A stretch of 64,000 nt of DNA from contig OX377204.1 in NCBI GenBank assembly GCA_947396885.1, positions 49,091,139 to 49,155,138 on the forward strand, given 5' to 3'. Made by a program: the position numbers and the translations under genes. The notes under the pieces were generated by a model. It saw only the letters and a program-made list of their open reading frames with translations, searched no databases and was not told the DNA's origin. Source of the stretch: Heligmosomoides polygyrus polygyrus (lineage: Eukaryota; Nematoda; Chromadorea; Rhabditida; Heligmosomidae). Shown in pieces: positions 20,422-31,369 of the stretch (the stretch's first letter is position 1; every line of letters starts with the position of its first letter).

Positions 20422-23173
20422 CTAAAGAAGCTAGTTCGACTGGGGACTCTGAACGTGGGAACGCTGACCGGAAGATCTAGGGAAGTGGCTGATCTGACGA
20501 AGCGCAGAAGGATACAAGTCCTGTGTCTGCAGGAAACGCGATGGAAAGGGGTGAAAGCCAGGGAGATCGGAGGGGTCAAGCTGGCTGTACTACAACGGAG
20601 AGGACACCAAGAGGAACGGGGTAGGGATAGCTGTCGCGGAGTCCCTCAAGGATTCAGTAGCGGCTGTCCAAAGAATAAACGACCACATCATGTCACTGCG
20701 GCTGGACACGAAGGAGGGTTACTGGACCATCATGTCTGTCTACGCTCCGCAGACCGGATGCTCCGAGCACGACAAGGATGACTTCTACCTCTCGCTCGAG
20801 TAAGCCATAAGGTCCGTACCAGAAGGCGACTACCTCTCTATAGCAGGGGACATGAACGGGCATGTGGGGAGTGGCAGAAGAGGAGTGGAAAGGGTTTATG
20901 GAGGTAAAGGGATCGGCCTGATAAACCCGGATTGAGAACGAATTCTGTATCTGGCTATCGCCCACGACCTGGCTGTCTGTAGCACCTTCTTCGCGAAGAG
21001 GGAGAACCAGAAGGTGACCTATGCTAGCGGAGGAAGAAGGACGGAAGTCGACAACATCCTGGTTCGAAGGGCTGCCCTGAAAACAGTCCGGGATGTGAAG
21101 GTCATTCCGGGAGAAGACGTGGCATCACAGCATAGACCCTTGGTAGCCGACCTTAGCATACCTCTACCCACCAGGCCCAAAGTGAGGACGGAACCCAGGA
21201 TCCGATGGTGGAGACTGCGGGGTTCAGAGCGGAACGAGCTACGAAGGGCAGTGCTCGAAGCAGGCCTTCCAGATCGAGCTGGTCCCGAGAATGAGATCTG
21301 GAGGAGGGTAGCCCAAACAATCCTGAGATGTGCCAAGGAAACCCTGAGAGAAACAAAGGGAGGAACCAGAGGGGATAAATCGGCAAGGTTCTGGAACGAA
21401 GCGGTGAAAAGGAAGAAGGAGGCCTACAAGCTGTGGCAGAAGACGAGGGCACCCGAGTATCTCGTAGCCTACAGGAAGCTGAAGAAGCTGGCAAAAACAG
21501 CTGTAGTGAAGGCAAAGAACGCGGAAATGGATGCCCTGTACGAGAAATTAGACGGGCCAGAGGGAGAGAAGTTCGCCATCCGCCTGGCCAAGACGCGTCA
21601 TAGAGCTAGCCTCGACATTCGAGTAGTGAAGACTGTGAAGAGTGCTGACGGTAGGGTGTTACGGAAGCCGGTCGAGGTCAGAGAGAGATGGGAGGAGTAC
21701 TTCAAGGAACTCCTGAACGAGGAGTTCCCTCGTCGGGAGGTCGAGGAAAAACAACCAACGGAAGGACCCATCCCACCCTGGACGCAGGAAGAGATTCGCA
21801 AGACCATAGGGAAGATGAAACTCGGAAAGGCAGCAGGGCCTGATGGTGTGCCAGTAGAAGCTTGGAAGGTGTTCGGGGACCTCGGAATCAACTGGCTGAC
21901 GCAGTTCCTCTACAGAATCACGAAAGAAGGTATGATGCAGGATGACTGGAGGTAGCAGCACCATAGTCCCCATCTTCAAGCAGAAGGGAGACGCTTCCGA
22001 ATGCTCCTACTACCGAGGGATCAAACTGATCTCACACACGATGAAGATCTACGAACGACTGGTCGACTCAAGGCTGAGGGAGATGGTACCCATCTCCCAG
22101 GTGCAGTGGGACTTCATGCCTGAGAGGTCCACCCAGACGCCATCTTCATCGCTGGTCAGGTGATAGAGAAATATCGAGAGAAACGAAAACCCTGCTACCT
22201 GGCATTCCTGGACCTGGAGAAGGCCTACGACAAGCAACTCGGGCCGTAATCTGGAATGCTCTTCGAGGGAGGGGTGTCCCGGAACGTCTGATCACGGTCA
22301 TAAGGGACATGTACTAGGGCTCGAAAAAATATGAAAATACGAACTCCAATACGAACTCCACACGCGGTGACAAGGAAAGTGGACGTCACAGTGGGGGTAC
22401 ACCAAGGGTCGGCTCTGAGCCCGTTCCTCTTCCTGCTGACGCTTGACTCTATAGTGAACCACCTTGAGGAAGGCCCTCTCAGAACGATCCTCTACGCGGA
22501 CGACATCGCCCTAGTAGCCGAGTTCATCACCTCTGAGCAGTGCGCTGGATCGATTCTAGACTGCCAAGGGGAAACGATCGAGAAGGTGGAAGAATTCCGC
22601 TACCTCGGAAGTGACCTATCCGAGGAAGGAAGTGTGGACCAGGCGGTCAGGGGACGGATAAACGCCGCCTGGCTCAAGTGGAGGGAGTCCATACGGATCC
22701 TCTGCGACCGTAGATGCTCCAGGACGCTCAAAGGCAAGCACTATAGAACAGTTGTGAGACCTGCCCTCCTCTACGGTAGTGAATGCTGGGCCCTGGGTAA
22801 GGCGCAGGAGCGGCAACTGCACGCGGCGGAGATGAGGATCCAGAGGTGGGCATGTGCATGGACCCGTCGGGACAGGGTGCGAAACGAGGATGTTAGGGCA
22901 GTGATGATGACAGCCCCGATCCAGCTGAAGATGAGAGAGCAGCGCCTGAGGTGGTATGGACACGTACTCAGAAGACCAGAGGATCACCCCACAAGGTTGG
23001 CCCTAGATTTCGAGGCACCCGGAAAGCGTCCGAGAGGAGCCCCAAGGAAAAGATGGAAGGACGTCATCAAGAGAGATCTCGCCGAAGTCGGCGCCACGGC
23101 AGATGACGCCCTTGATAGGAAGAGGTGGCGACAGATCACAAGAACAGCGGACCCTGCGACTGCGCGGGACTAA
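20422..23173 (+). pseudogene. RTE endonuclease-reverse transcriptase ORF, broken
   Basis: The domain order is endonuclease, linker, reverse transcriptase, C-terminal tail. Endonuclease motifs are LGTLNVGTLTGR (20,449 onward), LCLQETRWKG and YAPQTGCS (about 20,740). The linker is open from 21,014 to 21,955 (313 codons). Reverse transcriptase motifs are YLAFLDLEKAYD (22,196 onward), GVHQGSALSPFLF (22,394 onward) and the catalytic LYADDIALVAEF (22,491 onward). Right after that motif roughly 40 residues are missing compared with the copy at 36.6 kb, and the text jumps to EEFRYLGSDL. Frameshifts near 20,575 and 21,950-22,320 and stops near 20,803 and 20,934 kill the protein. The C-terminal tail ending in ITRTADPATARD is intact. 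Confidence 0.9.
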
Positions 23174-23299
23174 ACGCTCAGGAGGAGAAGAAGAAGAAGG
23201 TAGGATACTGTGTTATACTTCCGTCGCCGACGTCGGTGACATCGCCGACGTCGCAGACGTCATCCAAAGGTGGCAGAAAATGCGTTCCGATGGAGAGTT

Positions 23300-24490
23300 T
23301 TGATTGTTTGTTGGTTCTTCATTCCCAGCACTTCCATCATTCCCACCGGACTTTGAATTACGAAATCGAGAAATGCAAAAGACGACCTCTTGCATGCACC
23401 AATAGTGCCATTCGCTAGAACACTGAGTGTTTGAGGAGGAGGTGGGAGCCTAAAGGTTACGTTACCTTCATTTTGTCACCTTTCTTCGCTTTTCTGTCCT
23501 TCTCACCCGTTCTATTCGCGTTTTCTAGGTCTTTTCGCTTTCTTGCAGAGCAAGTGACACAAAATAAAACTGTTAAGAAGATAAGTAGTGTTTCCTCGCT
23601 TTCTGAAATGATACTGCAAACCTCTAAGAAGAGTTTTTTCGAGATGCAATTCATATTAATTAAGGATTAGATTTTTCTATGAATTTCGAAAATTCCGTGT
23701 AAACTTAATTTCAATGCGATTTAATGAAAAAGGCCTTTGCTAAACTCCAATAAAGAAATTTAACGAAAATGCTGGTAAAATCGCGTCTGTGGCGGGCTGT
23801 CGGTGACGTCGTCGATAAATTTTGTGGCGACATCGGCGACGTCGTCGACAGGAGAGCATGGAGCGCGTCTTCAATGTCATCATTTGGTAACCAGACTGCG
23901 GATAGAAGCGCCAGGTGATCACACCTGCCTCGAATTCGCTTACGTGCGCTTTCTTAATATGTTTCGAGACTTCGAGGCTGATTTACCAGTTCAACGATTT
24001 TACCAGCATTTTTGTTATATTTCTTTATTGGAGTTTAGCAAAGGCCTTTTATGTAAATCGCATCGAATTTAAATTTACGCGGAATTTTCGAGAATCAAAG
24101 GAAATTATAACCATTAATTGATATGAAGAAGAAAGCCTCGAATCATGAAAAAAGTTCTTTCTAGAGGTTTGCGGTATCATTTCAGAAAGCGAGGAAACAC
24201 TACTTATTTTCTACACAGCTTTATTTTGTGTTACTTGCTCTGCAAGAAAGCGAAAAGGCCTAGAAGATGCGAAAAGAACGGGTGAGAAGGACAGAAAAGC
24301 GGAGAAAGGTGGCAAAATGAAGGGAAGGTAAGGTTTAGGCTCCCACCTCCTCCTCAAACACTCAGTGTTCTAGCGAATGGCACTATTGGTGTACGCAAGA
24401 CGGTCGTCTTTTGCACTTCTCGATTTCGTAATTTTTAGTCCGGTGGGGATAATGGCAGTGCCGGGAAACAATAAAACGATGTCCACGTTC
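23300..24490. repeat. Palindromic element, arms about 500 bp
   Basis: The left arm 23,300-23,795 is the inverse of about 23,995-24,490. Examples are AGAACACTGAGTGTTTGAGG at 23,417 against its complement ending at 24,372, and AAGGCCTTTGCTAAACTCCA at about 23,732 against 24,040. The spacer (about 23,800-23,990) contains GACGTCGTCGA repeats. There is no transposase. Identity between arms is lower than in the 34-49 kb duplication, with several small indels. Confidence 0.8.
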
Positions 24491-24544
24491 GGTTTTGAAC
24501 AAATCTTGGCATACGTAGTCAATATACCGATGACAAGTGTATCC

Positions 24545-24645
24545 GGCATTTTCAAGTTCTGAAGAACGGAGACGTCAGCCGTAATAAGGTTGTTGACAAT
24601 CTTCGCCAACAGCTGAACGATCTCACATATAAATAAAACAATGTT
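24545..24645 (+). mobile_element. Penelope-like element 3' scrap with a damaged hammerhead motif
   Basis: The text CTGAAGA (24,559-24,565), then GACGTCAGCCGTAATAAG and GACAATCTTCGCCAACAGCT, parallels the sequence downstream of the GIY-YIG ORF at 62,387-62,460. The stem II and GAAAC part of the hammerhead core is lost by a short deletion. No coding part is present. Confidence 0.6.
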
Positions 24646-24649
24646 TGTA

Positions 24650-25374
24650 GAACACAGTACTCCAAAAAAGAATGTAGGGCAAAAATATAATCAGCTCTCC
24701 ACAAGAAATCCGCTCGGCGGCGCCTATACGCTTGGAAGCAGTTTCCGTTCATTTTGCGCATTTCGATGTGGTTTGACGGTAAATATCTTCTCGTCTGTGA
24801 AGAGAATTCTTGTCACCGCGCGTAAGGGCCTTCATCCTTCTGTATTTCTCCAATCTAAATCCTTCGCTTCCTCAGTGAGGTGCTGCCGTTTAGCGAACGT
24901 GTAGGGAAACAATCCCAGATCATCGCTTACCAGTCGTTGTATAGTTAAACGACTTACGTTGTGTTCCTTAGCTAGCTTCCTGACGTTTCTTGCAGGATTT
25001 CGGTGAAGTTTATCTTTTACGGCCTTCCGAAGGGCAGAAGTCCTTGCAATTCGTAACGTTCTTCCTCTCGGGCCTTTTTCGATCCCTACAGTCTCTTAGA
25101 AACGTTTGATGACGCGGAGATCTTGCATCCAATATAGTTTGAGCACCTTTGAAATCGTGGAAACGGACGACCCGCGTTTGAACATAGTGACTACTGACTA
25201 CTGCTGAACGATTCTCAAAGGAAACCATGTTTACCTAGAAACGGAGAACAAGGCTGACCATAGTTGGACTAAGAGATGCGGAGAATACGAATAACACCAC
25301 AGCAAAGCAGAAAAAAGTTAGGATTTTCCTGAAATGGACTTTCTCTAGCTCGTAACATTTCATGTGGACCACCT
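24650..25374 (-). pseudogene. Tc1/mariner-superfamily transposase relic
   Basis: On the minus strand an apparent terminal repeat (ACAGGTGGTCCACATGAAAT, at 25,373) is followed by a start at 25,228 and a transposase-like text in several frames. Recognisable parts are a helix-turn-helix segment (NVRKLAKEHNVSRLTIQRLV, about 24,980-24,920), the LGLFPYTFAKRQHLTEEAKD segment, and ILFTDEKIFTV followed by HRNAQNE (about 24,810-24,750). In the last segment the D belongs to the DDE catalytic triad. The C-terminal half with the remaining catalytic residues is missing where Penelope-like sequence begins. Frameshifts separate the parts. Confidence 0.75.
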
Positions 25375-25379
25375 GTATA

Positions 25380-26430
25380 TTCGTTCGGGCAGCCGGACTA
25401 AAAAATGTAAAAAAAAATTACACCAATTTTTCCTTGAGCAAAAGATTATTCTAACCGTCATGGAAAGCTCATCATGGAGGGCTGTTTAACCTGCAGGAAG
25501 CCGTTTCTATTTGGAAGACGTTCACTTTGGTTTCAGAAGCATCTGGTTTGTTTAAAGGTTGTTCAATTTGACGGGAAAGTAGAATATACTCCGAAGTGTC
25601 CGTTATCTACCTGGAGAAAAACAGACGGGTCGACAGACATACACTCATCGTCAGATGCATCCTCTCCTGTTATGTAAGATGGAGAGAGTTTCAATCCGAA
25701 GTGTCTAACCTACAGAGTCATAAATAGAATCAATCGATCGGTCCGTACCGCTTAGACCAGACGACAGTGTTATTAGACCGATTCCTATAGTAATGCTTCT
25801 CCGTCTGTGGCATGGCTTCTGAATTCGGATGCAGGTTGGTCGAGGACTGTGGCACGTCTTCTGAACCCAGACGCATGTTGGTCGACGTCTGCGATACTTC
25901 TAAATCCAAACGCATGTTGGAGAATGTCTGCGGTAAAAAAAAGACTGTAGATCATAAATCTCAACATCAGTGGCGAGTGGGGTGGTGAAACTGATGTGAT
26001 CGAGCTGAACGAAAGCAACGGTAGTATTGACAAGTGCTCTGACACGCCTATCTTCGTGTCTCGCATTTCCACGCTTCACTTGATGCTGCAGTATCGCTAA
26101 GCTAACTATGAGATCACTCACCTCAAGCTTGCTGCTTCACTTGTGCAGCTTGGTCCCTTCTCTAGCAGTATAAAAGCGATATTCGAAACCCTTAGTGTGT
26201 TCCAATCTCGATTTACATTCTTCAAGATCTATAGCCGTATTCATGAACGTTCCCGGAATCTTCCCGGCTTCCCACGGGAAGCGATCGAGACGAGAGAGCG
26301 AGACAGGAGAGAGAGGCGAGAGATGATACCGCTATGATATCGCTTATCTCCCGCTCCCGCCGCTTCATGAATATGGCCTCTGGTGAGCAGTTTTGCGGTG
26401 AGTCATCTGGACCTCCAGACCTCTCCCAGC
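25380..26430. other. Intergenic; minisatellite at 25,816-25,935
   Basis: Units beginning CTTCTGAA or CTTCTAAA occur at 25,816, 25,858 and 25,897, with GCATGTTGGTCGACGTCTGC in each (period about 40 bp). The rest shows no supported gene. TATTCATGAACG at about 26,240 and CTTCATGAATATGG at about 26,365 are inverse partners of a small repeat. Confidence 0.55.
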
Positions 26431-26434
26431 CTTA

Positions 26435-26827
26435 AGGCCTCCACACACTTCTGCCGCGGCCCTATCCTTAACTACAGGGCAGGTACGCAGAACTCGCCGT
26501 CGGCGACGAGCCGAGCGGCAGGGGGGGGGAGGGGTCGCGGCGTCGTCGCCGCTGGAGCAACAGCGGAATAATGATGTGAATCATTATTGCTACCGCCGCT
26601 GAATTGGCGCCGATTCGGCGCCGGCGGAGACTGTCTGCGCTCTAGCCTTTCGCGGCAGGTTGCGGCCAGAACATGGACAGAAGGCGGAAAGGCTAATAGC
26701 AGCAGTAGGTCGAGACTAGAAATACAGTACCTCGCCGACCCGTGCCTCTTCGCTTGCCGCCGACAAGACTGCGGGAACGGCATGACTCTTCGTCTTTGCC
26801 GCTCGCCGCAAAACTATGTGGAGGCCT
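26435..26827. mobile_element. MITE with TTA target duplications, PIF/Harbinger-like
   Basis: Terminal inverted repeats are AGGCCTCCACACACTTCTGC at the left end and its imperfect complement at 26,806-26,827. TTA flanks both sides (26,432-26,434 and 26,828-26,830). A 3-bp T(T/A)A duplication is characteristic of the PIF/Harbinger superfamily. The interior contains a G run, a CTATCCTTAACTACAGGGCAG hairpin remnant (26,463 onward) and an AATAATGAT/ATCATTATT hairpin. It is 393 bp long with no ORF. Confidence 0.75.
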
Positions 26828-26830
26828 TTA

Positions 26831-27260
26831 CGTACAACATCGTCATCATTTCCAGATTGTTCAGTGTTTGCGCTAATCCGTGCCTTCGTCCTGCAGGTTG
26901 GCCGACAACTCTCCTGGACCCAGATTCGTCAACGATACCGCCGGTATCATCTCACGGCGGATTCACCATATCGACCTACGTAGCAAGTGATACAGAGAGA
27001 TACAAAGATAGGAAGATACAGATACGATAACCAATATACCGTTACCGGTCGGTAAGCGGTTGATGAATCTGGCCCTGATCCCCCTCAGCACGGTCCTCCA
27101 TTCTAATTTGCGCCTAATTGGCTGTAGGCACCTTCACTCCTCATCCTCAAGCAATCAACCTCATGCAAAAATCGACATCCTCGATAGGTATTGAGCGTCT
27201 GATCGACTCTGGTCACGGAGAAGCGGAGAATTCCTACTGCTTCTAACATCATATTAAACG
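26831..27260. other. Intergenic, no feature recognised
   Basis: The sequence contains GATACAGAGAGATACAAAGA-type simple sequence at about 26,990-27,020. I see no gene or clear repeat. Confidence 0.4.
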
Positions 27261-27275
27261 GAAAATTTTTCCCCG

Positions 27276-27348
27276 GGTGGCGATGTCCGTTCCTCCACGT
27301 GGTGCCACTGGAAACTGCCCGCTCTACGAGCTAAGCCCAACACGGACA
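27276..27348 (+). ncRNA. HDV-like self-cleaving ribozyme candidate at the RTE 5' end
   Basis: Pairings in the order of the HDV fold can be drawn. P1 is GGTGGC (27,276-27,281) with GCCACT (27,304-27,309). P2 is TGTCCGT (27,284-27,290) with ACGGACA (27,342-27,348). P3 is reduced to CC/GG around TCCACGT. P4 is GCTC-TAC-GAGC (27,321-27,331). The joining strand contains CCCAA in the place of the catalytic cytosine. The P4 sequence differs from that of the sister copy at 39.6 kb but is still self-complementary. Confidence 0.6.
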
Positions 27349-27582
27349 TTCGATTGCGGGCGACAGGCCCTTGTGACAGGCCGGCCTACGAACATCCATG
27401 TCACATCACATGGTTCTGACATTGCAAGTTTTTCGAGATAGTGCTACAGCGTCCGCGGCAGCCGACGCGCACTTGCAGAGCCCGGCGAGTGTGAAAAGTG
27501 TGGTCCCTGATGCGAGGACGGCATCGTGGGGCAACTGAGCCAGTCCGAAGGTCCCGTAACGTCAGCAGGACCCGCGCAGCAA

Positions 27583-30540
27583 CGCTGAATGTGGGTACGT
27601 TGACGGACCGCCCGTGCGAGTTGGTTGAAGCACTGGAGCGTAGAAGAGTTGATCTCTGTGCGGTGCAGGAGACGAGGTGGTCCTGCCTAAGTCAAGCGAT
27701 ATAGGACGTGGCTTCAAGGCCGTTCTATGTGGAAGTCCCAGGACCACCAGTGGAGTTGGAGTCATCGTCTCCGAACGATTTCATGACTCGATTGTAAGCG
27801 TCGAACGCTTTGACGATCGATTGATGAAGATCGTTGTCGCCGCTGAGGAGCAACCTTATCACTTCTTGTCTGTGTATGCTCCGCAGACTGGCTGCTCCGA
27901 TCAAGCCAAGGATGAGTTTCGGAGCTTGCTTGATGAGAAGACAGCAGAGGTACCGTCGAAAGATGTCATAATAGTCGCTGGTGACCTTGGGCACGTAGGT
28001 GCTACGAAAGACGGGTACAGCTGTCAGTGGTTTGTTGGTGGTTTCGGATACGGATCACGTAACGCCGATGGTGAGCGCTTTATTGATTACGTGGAATCGC
28101 ATAACCTCACCACAGTGAACACCGTCTTCCGAAAACGCGACTCGCACCTTTCTCATACTACAGTGGGAGTACCAAGACTCAGATAGACTTTGTCCCTGTG
28201 AGAAATCGCGACCGGAGTCTTGTCACAAACGCGAAGACTGTGCCGTATGAAACGGTCGCCCCACAACACCGACCGCTGATCCGCACTTTGAAGATCGCCC
28301 CTCCGAGGCTGAAGCAGGTCGAGCGATGCGGTGCACCAAGAATCAAGTGGTGGCGAATGAGAGAGAAGGAAGGAGCTATAATTTCTCGCGTTCGGTTACC
28401 GGCAGTCACGACTGTCGACGAAACTTGGAAGAAGGCGACCGACGCGATACGCCAAGCTGCAAGATTGGAACTCGGCACCACGAAGCCTGGACGACGCAAA
28501 GTCGAAAAGCAGACGTGGCTGTGGACAGATGTCGTGAAGGCAAAAGTGCGAGAGAAGAAGTAACATTATCACGTGTTTCTCGTCAAAAAGACAGCCGATA
28601 ACTGGCGAAAGTACCAAGAAGCCAAGAAAGCTGCAAAGAAGGCCGTGGCTGTTGCAAAAGCCACACATTATGAAGATGCCAACGAAATGCTCGAGTCGCG
28701 CGATGGTGAGCGGTATCTGTACCGACTTGCAAAGTTTCGTCATCGGCAGACCGAGGATATTGAGAAGTTTTTTGGCATCAATGATGAGAACGGCCATCTT
28801 CTCATGGACCGCAAGAAGGCATAAGCGATGGCGCGACCACTTTGAGGAAATCTCTACGGTAGAATTTCCTCATCCAGCCATCCCTTCTACGGCTCCCACA
28901 CACGGCCTCGTTCAGAAGATCACCTGAGAGCAGAGTGAGGCGGTTTTGAAGAAGATGAGATCAGGCAAAGGTACTGGGCCCGATGACGTGACAGCTGATT
29001 TATGGAAGTCCAAGTACTGGTACCCTGCTGAGTGATTGGCGAAGTTCTTTCATCAGGTTGTGGCAGAGAAAAAAATGCCTGAGCGTTGGCGCCGAAGTAC
29101 GACTATTCCAATTTGGGAGAAGGGCAGTCCTGCAGACTGCTCCAATTACCGTATGATTCGCTTGCTTTCGCACAGCATGAAGATCTTTGAGCGAATTGTC
29201 GATGGACAAATTCGGGACATCGTCCAGCTTTCCAGCAATCAGTGCGGCTTCGTGGCTGGCTGTGGGTGGCACCATTGATGCCATTCACGCCGTCCACCTC
29301 CTGATAGAGAAGCATCGCGAGAAACAGAGGCCAGTGCATATCGCCTTTCTCGACTTGGAGAAGGCCTTCGACCGCGTACCGCGTGAAGTGATATGGTACG
29401 CCCTGCAATATGGAGTTCCTGGAGAACTCATAGGATAAAGACAAGTCTGGCACCAATTCACCGACCCCGGAGGGATGGAAGGCTTGGTTGGCCTGGGCGG
29501 AAATCCGAACCAGGAAACTGGTATCGGGTGAACACAACAGCCGGCGCCTCCTCCGACTGCGCTACACGCGCCCGAAGAGCTCATAGAGTGGGTGCGAATT
29601 CTCTACTCTTGTCCAAAGAGTCGAGTTCAAGCTGCAGCTGGAACCTCGATGGAATTTCCCATTTCTGTCGAGGTACACCAGTGTTCTGCTCTTTCCCCAC
29701 TCCTCTTTGTTGCCGTCATGGATGCCATCACACGAAATCTTCAGAAGCCCGTCCCCTGGACGTCGCTTTATGCCGATGACGTGATGCTCGCTAGCGGAAA
29801 TAAAGGTGAACTCGAGCGAGAGGTGCAAGCTTGGTGTGATCCCTTGGAACGGTTTGGACTCAAACTGAACGTGAAGAAGACCGAATATCTAACGACGGAC
29901 GTTACTGAGTCCAGCTCCATCAAGGTTAGCGGCATCGAGCTTTCACGCACTGCGGTCTTCAAGTACCTGGGGTCAGCAGTCGCGTCTAACAGCAAACTGA
30001 TGGTCGAAGTGAGTTCACGCGTGAGTGCAGCTTGGTTCAAGTGGCGCTCGTTGACTGGCGTGCTCTGCGACAAAAAGATACCAGAGCGCTTGAAGTCAAA
30101 AATATATAAAACTGTCATCCGGCCGGTAGCGATGTACGGTGCTGAGTGTTGGCCTGCGACCAAGGAGGTTGAAACGCGCCTAAGCGTCATGGAGACGAAG
30201 ATGCTGCGCTGGACGGCTGGAGTCATGGGGATGGACCGCATCCGAAACGATGTCATTCGGCAGAAGTTCGATGTCGCGCCGATAGCAGACAAGATCGCTT
30301 GCAATGGTACGGCCACGTTTTGCGTGGAAACGAAGACAGCGTCCGCAAGATAGGCCTTAACTTCGAAGTAATATAAAAGCGGCCTAGAGGGCGCCCAAAG
30401 CAGCGCTGGGCTGCATATGGACTGCATATGGCTTACATATGGACTTGAAAGTAGCTGGTGTCCACCCTGATCTAGCGCTGGATCGGGAAAAGTGGCGTCA
30501 TGACACCAGAATAGCGGACTCCACCACGAAGCGGGACAAA
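27583..30540 (+). pseudogene. RTE endonuclease-reverse transcriptase ORF, heavily decayed
   Basis: Endonuclease motifs are AATLNVGTLTDRP (about 27,577), CAVQETRW and YAPQTGCS (27,878 onward). Reverse transcriptase motifs are AFLDLEKAFDRVPREV (29,345 onward), VEVHQCSALSPLLFV (29,668 onward) and SLYADDVMLASG (29,764 onward). Stops near 28,561, 28,926 and 29,034 and several frameshifts interrupt it. At the position where the 36.6 kb copy has a TGA after FDRVP, this copy has the sense codon CGT (FDRVPREV), so the stop there arose in the other lineage. Confidence 0.9.
29434..29573 (-). mobile_element. tRNA-derived SINE inserted in the RTE
   Basis: The surrounding RTE text is interrupted by about 140 bp flanked by an imperfect duplication (GGAGAACTCATAG at 29,421-29,433, GAAGAGCTCATAG at 29,574-29,586). 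On the minus strand the insert begins near 29,573. It has an A-box TAGCGCAGTCGG (29,564-29,553) and a B-box-like GGTTCGGATTTCC (29,511-29,499), as in tRNA-derived SINEs. A diverged relative lies at 35.3-35.5 kb. Confidence 0.7.
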
Positions 30541-30669
30541 CGCTGAAGAAGAAGAAGAAGAAAATTTTTCCAAGCAGGACTACCAATTTTCTCAACACAG
30601 GACTGATTAACTAACCGCCATCGAAAAATAAACAAAGGAACGTGAGCCACAATACCCGCCTGTATCCTC

Positions 30670-30980
30670 CCCGTTCGGTGAAATTTGAGAGAAAACGGAA
30701 ATCACTAATAGGAGGCTGAGAGAAAACCGATAACATCGATCCATATTTATTCGTTCCTCTTCCCCCTGTGGCTCCTTCCGTCGATGGTCATAACCACTTA
30801 ACTCCCACCCCGATCGGTAAAACTTGAGAGAATCGGTGAAATCGATCGATATCGCTTGCATCCCCTTTTGTGAAGGCATTCCGTTTACGATCATAACCAC
30901 TCAACTCCCATCGTTTAAATCTGAGAGAAAATCGATAATATCGATCGATTTTGACTGCCTGACCGATTTGTGACACGTCT
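30670..30980. repeat. Tandem repeat of about 103 bp, nearly three units
   Basis: TCATAACCACT occurs at 30,788 and again at 30,891, each followed by AACTCCCA, a GAGAGAA stretch and ATCGATCGAT. A more diverged unit precedes them. The reverse-strand frames here read through the repeat. Confidence 0.65.
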
Positions 30981-31368
30981 TCCGATTGACACCTGGGGCA
31001 CGTGCCGCACCAGTCAAGGCGACTAACGGCTACGCTGATTACGCAACGCTCCACCCAATGCTTCATCAGCGCACGCGATATGCAGTCGGCTACGCGACTT
31101 TAGCCAGCAGAAATCGCTTGTGAGATCCATTTATCAAACGTGACCTAAATATTTGTGATCGGCATTTCGAGCTCTTTCACACGACATAGCTCTCTGTACG
31201 ATGCCCCACAGGAAGCTGAAGGCATTCCCTGGATAGGGATTCTTTAGTGTGCACGCGATGTCATGGTAATCCCACTTCGATTCATCGCGTCGCGCGATCG
31301 ACATGGGAGCTTACTATAACATCACGTCGCACGTCGCGTGCCAACAAAACGATCCTTTAGTGGTCCCC
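30981..31368. other. Intergenic, no feature recognised
   Basis: I see no gene, RNA or clear repeat between the 103-bp tandem repeat and the minisatellite that begins near 31,370. Confidence 0.4.
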
Positions 31369-31369
31369 T

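Larger units (their letters stand above)
20134..23198 (+). mobile_element. RTE-clade LINE bounded by a 14-bp target-site duplication
   Basis: The sequence GGTAGGATACTGTG occurs at 20,120-20,133 and again at 23,199-23,212, exactly flanking the element. The 3' end is an AAG-repeat tail (GGAGGAGAAGAAGAAGAA). The 5' end starts with tRNA-like text rather than a normal leader. The two duplicates are identical, so the insertion itself is not very old, although the ORF is broken. Confidence 0.9.
27273..30559 (+). mobile_element. RTE-clade LINE bounded by a 12-bp target-site duplication
   Basis: GAAAATTTTTCC at 27,261-27,272 and 30,560-30,571 flanks the element. It starts CCGGGTGGCGATGTCC and ends in a GAA-repeat tail. 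It belongs to the same family as the element at 36,547-39,691, which it matches from the first bases to the tail, but it is far more decayed and carries a SINE insertion. Confidence 0.92.

Noticed and set aside
26472..26783. 103-codon minus-strand frame in the 26.4 kb MITE
   Set aside because: It lies wholly inside a non-coding MITE and is low in complexity (poly-Pro/Ala/Ser from GC repeats).
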